Of a stretch of 7,611 nucleotides of DNA, positions 5,538 through 7,611 are shown piece by piece. Source of the DNA: an uncultured Alcaligenaceae bacterium (GTDB taxonomy: Bacteria > Pseudomonadota > Gammaproteobacteria > Burkholderiales > Burkholderiaceae_B); assembly GCA_937952975.1 (NCBI GenBank), contig CALFXX010000025.1:1-7611 (forward strand). The letters run 5' to 3'. The notes under the pieces were generated by a model. That model had not been told where the DNA came from. It ran no database searches and worked only from the letters and a program-made list of their open reading frames with translations. Numbering within the stretch: the first letter of the stretch is position 1; each line of letters starts with the position of its first letter. Position numbers and translations under genes: made by a program.

Positions 5538-6157
5538 GCCAGCATCTCCTCGAGTTGAGCAATTGCCGTTTTTGTGATCACGATCTTCTTGTAATGAATC
5601 AAAGACAGAGGATCAGTGTTGCGTGGTTCAACCACGGCGACATGCGGCAAATTACGTGTGGCGAGGTATACGTTTTCGTCAACAGAATCGGTGATGATTA
5701 ACACTGACTCTGCTAAACCCATTAACTTGAGCTTTTCAGCAGCAAGTTTGGTTTTTGGCGATTCAAGCGTGAATGAATCAACGATTGAGATGCGATCTTC
5801 GCGTGCCAATTGTGAAAGAATCGAACGCAAACCAGCGCGATACATCTTCTTGTTCACTTTTTGGCTGAAGTTTTCTTCAGGCGAATTTGGGAATATGCGA
5901 CCACCCCCACGCCACAGAGGCGAGGATGTCATACCAGCGCGAGCGCGGCCCGTACCTTTTTGACGGAAAGGCTTTTTGGTTGAGTGGTGAACTTCAGCGC
6001 GAGTTTTTTGAGCGCGATTGCCTGAGCGTGCATTTGCTTGAAAAGCAATGACGATCTGGTGAACCAGCGCTTCGTTGAAGTCGCGACCAAACACTGTGTC
6101 AGGTGCAGCAAACGTCGCTGATGACTGACCTTGTTCGTTTAGGAGCTTGATATCCAT
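5534..6157 (-). CDS. rplD: 50S ribosomal protein L4
   Basis: L4 binds 23S rRNA and extends a loop into the peptide tunnel. In enterobacteria it also represses its own operon at the S10 leader. The 207-residue product is close to family length. The tunnel loop at about 60-80 contains KKPFRQKGTGRARAG, intact with no sign of the known macrolide-resistance changes. The C-terminal half has the usual alpha/beta fold. The rplC stop lies three bases upstream, and an AAGGAG ribosome site overlaps the end of rplC. If L4 autoregulates here, its target is more likely the leader ahead of rplC than one ahead of rpsJ; this is inference. Confidence 0.97.
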   Translation of the reverse strand: MDIKLLNEQGQSSATFAAPDTVFGRDFNEALVHQIVIAFQANARSGNRAQKTRAEVHHSTKKPFRQKGTGRARAGMTSSPLWRGGGRIFPNSPEENFSQKVNKKMYRAGLRSILSQLAREDRISIVDSFTLESPKTKLAAEKLKLMGLAESVLIITDSVDENVYLATRNLPHVAVVEPRNTDPLSLIHYKKIVITKTAIAQLEEMLA

Positions 6158-6160
6158 CGA

Positions 6161-6850
6161 TTAGGCTCCTTTTTTGGCAGGGGCTTTGATGGCCGGACGC
6201 ACAACGATGTCAGCGCCTGCATAGCCAGGGACAGCGCCCTTGACCATCAGCAGACCACGTTCAGCGTCAACACGGACAACATCAAGGTTTTGCACGGTGC
6301 GTGTGTCGTCACCAAGGTGACCAGACATGCGCTTACCTGGGAAAATACGACCAGGATCTTGAGCCTGACCAATCGAGCCAGGAACGCGATGCGAACGGCT
6401 GTTACCGTGCGAGGCGCGTTGCGACTTGAAGTGGTGGCGCTTGATCGTGCCGGCGAAACCTTTACCAATTGTGGTACCGGTTACGTCGACTTGCTGGCCA
6501 GCTTCGAACACGCTTTCGACAGCGACTACGCTACCAGGCGTAAATTCGGCTGCGCGAGCAGGGTCGAGGCGGAATTCTTTGAGGATACTTCCGGCTTCTA
6601 CGCCAGCTTTGGCATAGTGTCCGGTTTGCGACTTGGCTACTCTGGAGGCGCGGCGCGCACCATAAGCAACTTGAATTGCGGCGTAGCCGTCAGACTCAAG
6701 CGACTTAACTTGGGTAACGCGATTGTTGGACACGTCGAGCACTGTTACAGGAATGGACTCGCCATCCTCAGTAAAAATGCGCGTCATGCCGACTTTGCGG
6801 CCCACCAGACCAAGCCGATGTGCGGCAGGCGTGGTTGTCGATTTCGACAT
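6161..6850 (-). CDS. rplC: 50S ribosomal protein L3
   Basis: L3 is an early 23S rRNA assembly protein whose loop approaches the peptidyl-transferase centre. The 229-residue product contains LGLVGRKVGMTRIFTEDG (13-30), KRHHFKSQRASHGNSRSHR (137-155) and GSIGQAQDPGRIFPGKRMSG (158-177). Gln162 corresponds to the Gln methylated by PrmB in E. coli. The N-terminus carries about 12 extra residues, MSKSTTTPAAHR, before the usual start of homology; I recall a similar extension in Bordetella relatives. The ATG at 6850 is supported by a GGAG site six bases upstream. This is the first gene after a 214-bp spacer, so it probably opens its own transcript or follows attenuated readthrough. Confidence 0.97.
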   Translation of the reverse strand: MSKSTTTPAAHRLGLVGRKVGMTRIFTEDGESIPVTVLDVSNNRVTQVKSLESDGYAAIQVAYGARRASRVAKSQTGHYAKAGVEAGSILKEFRLDPARAAEFTPGSVVAVESVFEAGQQVDVTGTTIGKGFAGTIKRHHFKSQRASHGNSRSHRVPGSIGQAQDPGRIFPGKRMSGHLGDDTRTVQNLDVVRVDAERGLLMVKGAVPGYAGADIVVRPAIKAPAKKGA

Positions 6851-6860
6851 CGTTTTCTCC

Positions 6861-6923
6861 GGGGTTGGACCCCAAATCCCGACTGCGATTGGTCGGGGCT
6901 GATAAAACCCGAATATTTCGGGT
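6861..6923 (-). promoter_or_regulatory. Structured leader ahead of rplC with three consecutive hairpins
   Basis: Read on the minus strand, three stem-loops follow one another into the rplC ribosome site. Hairpin 1 is ACCCGAA-ATA-TTCGGGT (6923-6907) with a short T-run. Hairpin 2 is CCCGAC with GTCGGG (6897-6892 and 6883-6878) and an eight-base loop. Hairpin 3 is GGGGT-CCA-ACCCC (6873-6861), ending next to GGAG. The 3' arm of hairpin 1 can also pair with the 5' arm of hairpin 2 (TCGGG with CCCGA), so alternative folds exist. This could be an attenuator or an L4-type autogenous site; I do not recognise a known family. Confidence 0.5.
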
Positions 6924-6925
6924 GC

Positions 6926-7006
6926 TCATGTACTACTGGGCTTTAAATATCCCTTTTATATTGCCAAAAAAACAGGCAAGTCTTGCATTCTAGCTTTTTT
7001 TTTGCA
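6926..7006 (-). promoter_or_regulatory. Probable promoter region for the rplC operon
   Basis: On the minus strand this AT-rich stretch carries an A9 tract (7003-6995) resembling an UP element, then TTGGCA (6967-6962) and TATAAA (6960-6955). TTGGCA looks like a -35 box and TATAAA like a -10 box, but the two are nearly adjacent and cannot serve one promoter together. No alternative pair with 16-18 base spacing is good. A promoter here is expected from the upstream terminator, but its boxes are unresolved. Confidence 0.3.
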
Positions 7007-7035
7007 CCTCTGCAAGCATCAATCGCTGGCAGAGG
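7007..7035. repeat. Inverted repeat in the rpsJ-rplC spacer
   Basis: CCTCTGC (7007-7013) and GCAGAGG (7029-7035) form a perfect 7-bp stem with a 15-base loop. A T9 run (6995-7003) lies just outside the left arm and A5 (7036-7040) outside the right arm, so the flanks could extend the pairing past a GCA bulge. On neither strand does a T-run follow the hairpin, so it is not an intrinsic terminator by itself. Confidence 0.45.
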
Positions 7036-7059
7036 AAAAACAGCGGGCTGTTACGCCCG
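7036..7059 (-). terminator. Probable Rho-independent terminator after rpsJ
   Basis: Just past the rpsJ stop, on the minus strand, CGGGC (7059-7055) and GCCCG (7048-7044) form a 5-bp GC stem with a GTAACA loop. Two further pairs are possible past a mismatch. The stem is followed by CTG and TTTTT (7040-7036). The stem is short, so termination may be partial, letting some tuf-rpsJ transcripts read into rplC. Confidence 0.6.
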
Positions 7060-7064
7060 TTGAT

Positions 7065-7376
7065 TTATTGCAAGGCGATTTCAACATCAACGCCTGCAGG
7101 CAAGTCAAGGCGCATCAGCGCATCAACTGTTTTGTCTGTTGGGTCGACGATATCCATCAAACGCTGGTGTGTACGAATCTCAAACTGATCGCGTGAGGTT
7201 TTGTTCACGTGCGGCGAACGAAGTACGTCAAAGCGACGGATGCGCGTAGGCAGTGGCACTGGACCACGAACCACTGCGCCTGTGCGCTTGGCTGTATCAA
7301 CAATCTCAGCAGCCGACTGATCAATAAGTTTGTAATCAAAAGCTTTCAGACGGATGCGGATTTTCTGATTTTTCAT
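7065..7376 (-). CDS. rpsJ: 30S ribosomal protein S10 (NusE)
   Basis: S10 is a head protein of the 30S subunit. It also acts, as NusE, in transcription antitermination and coupling with NusB and NusG. The 103-residue product, MKNQKIRIRLKAFDYKLIDQ onward, matches the family length and is nearly the betaproteobacterial consensus. It has the long loop RSPHVNKTSRDQFE (53-66) and ends DLPAGVDVEIALQ. I chose the ATG at 7376; an in-frame TTG at 7388 would add four residues and consume the GGAAA ribosome site. It lies 53 bases after tuf, as in the betaproteobacterial str/S10 layout. It is followed by a terminator-like hairpin, so it may belong mainly to the tuf transcript rather than the rplC operon. 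Confidence 0.97.
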   Translation of the reverse strand: MKNQKIRIRLKAFDYKLIDQSAAEIVDTAKRTGAVVRGPVPLPTRIRRFDVLRSPHVNKTSRDQFEIRTHQRLMDIVDPTDKTVDALMRLDLPAGVDVEIALQ

Positions 7377-7399
7377 AATGATTTCCAAAGAGCGAATTA

Positions 7400-7420
7400 C
7401 TGCGGACCAAGGGCCCGCAG
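7400..7420 (-). other. Stem-loop between tuf and rpsJ
   Basis: CTGCGG (7400-7405) and CCGCAG (7415-7420) form a 6-bp GC stem that can extend by two pairs past an A-C mismatch. It fills much of the 53-base tuf-rpsJ gap. No T-run follows on the minus strand, so it is more likely an RNA-processing or mRNA-stability element than a terminator. This role is inferred. Confidence 0.45.
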
Positions 7421-7429
7421 TCTAAAAAT

Positions 7430-7611
7430 TTACTTCAAGATTTTTGCAACGACGCCGGCGCCAACAGTGCGGCCACCTTCGCGGATTGCAAAACGCAAGC
7501 CTTCTTCCATAGCGATCGGAGCCAAGAGCTTGATCGTCATCGAAACGTTGTCACCAGGCAAGACCATTTCTTTGTCTGCTGGCAACTCGATCGTGCCGGT
7601 CACGTCTGTCG
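7430..7611 (-). CDS. tuf: Elongation factor Tu, C-terminal fragment
   Basis: EF-Tu is the GTPase that delivers aminoacyl-tRNA to the ribosome. Only the last 59 codons, plus two bases of another, are in the window; the 5' part runs off the right edge. The translation covers the end of beta-barrel domain 3: TGTIELP, MVLPGDNVSM, then LAPIAMEEGLRFAIREGGRT and VGAGVVAKILK with a TAA stop. This matches the conserved EF-Tu C-terminus; E. coli ends VGAGVVAKVLG. It lies just upstream of rpsJ on the same strand, as in the str operon (rpsL-rpsG-fusA-tuf) of betaproteobacteria. Confidence 0.97.
   Translation of the reverse strand, partial: TDVTGTIELPADKEMVLPGDNVSMTIKLLAPIAMEEGLRFAIREGGRTVGAGVVAKILK

Noticed and set aside
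6290..6946. Plus-strand open frame of 218 codons opposite rplC
   Set aside because: It is antisense to a well-supported L3 gene and its translation has no family resemblance.
6955..6967. TTGGCA and TATAAA as one promoter for rplC
   Set aside because: Only one base separates the two boxes, far below the 16-18 bases required, so they cannot be one -35/-10 pair.
7377..7388. TTG start four codons upstream of the rpsJ ATG
   Set aside because: It would consume the GGAAA ribosome site and lengthen a protein whose 103-residue length is highly conserved.

Overview
The window is a bacterial ribosomal-protein cluster that looks like it comes from a Burkholderiales betaproteobacterium, possibly Alcaligenaceae-like. 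The basis is remembered family resemblance: the tuf-rpsJ-rplC order, the N-terminally extended L3, the 266-residue S3 with a basic, disordered tail, and near-consensus betaproteobacterial S10, S19 and L2. I cannot name a genus. Base composition is moderate, with AT-rich spacers.

Layout from the right edge, reading leftward on the minus strand: the 3' end of tuf (EF-Tu), rpsJ, a terminator-like hairpin, a 214-bp spacer with a structured leader, then a tightly packed S10-type operon: rplC, rplD, rplW, rplB, rpsS, rplV, rpsC, rplP, rpmC, rpsQ. Gaps inside this operon are 18 bases or fewer. rplD and rplW overlap by four bases. It ends at a strong palindromic terminator (2012-2046). In E. coli the spc operon (rplN onward) follows rpsQ directly. 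Here a plus-strand aldehyde dehydrogenase gene (440-1867) lies between rpsQ and rplN, with a 354-bp AT-rich divergent spacer on its left. Only the first 24 codons of rplN are present, because bases 1-13 are Illumina adapter, not genome.

How the genes relate: eleven ribosomal proteins plus EF-Tu form the translation module. The dehydrogenase is metabolic, of the succinate-semialdehyde / 2-oxoglutarate-semialdehyde class. It has no evident functional link to its neighbours and is transcribed convergently with the S10 operon.

I find no mobile element, CRISPR array, tRNA or defence system. The points worth a second look are the split S10/spc boundary, the heptad repeats in the divergent spacer, the switch-like hairpins ahead of rplC, and the adapter artefact.
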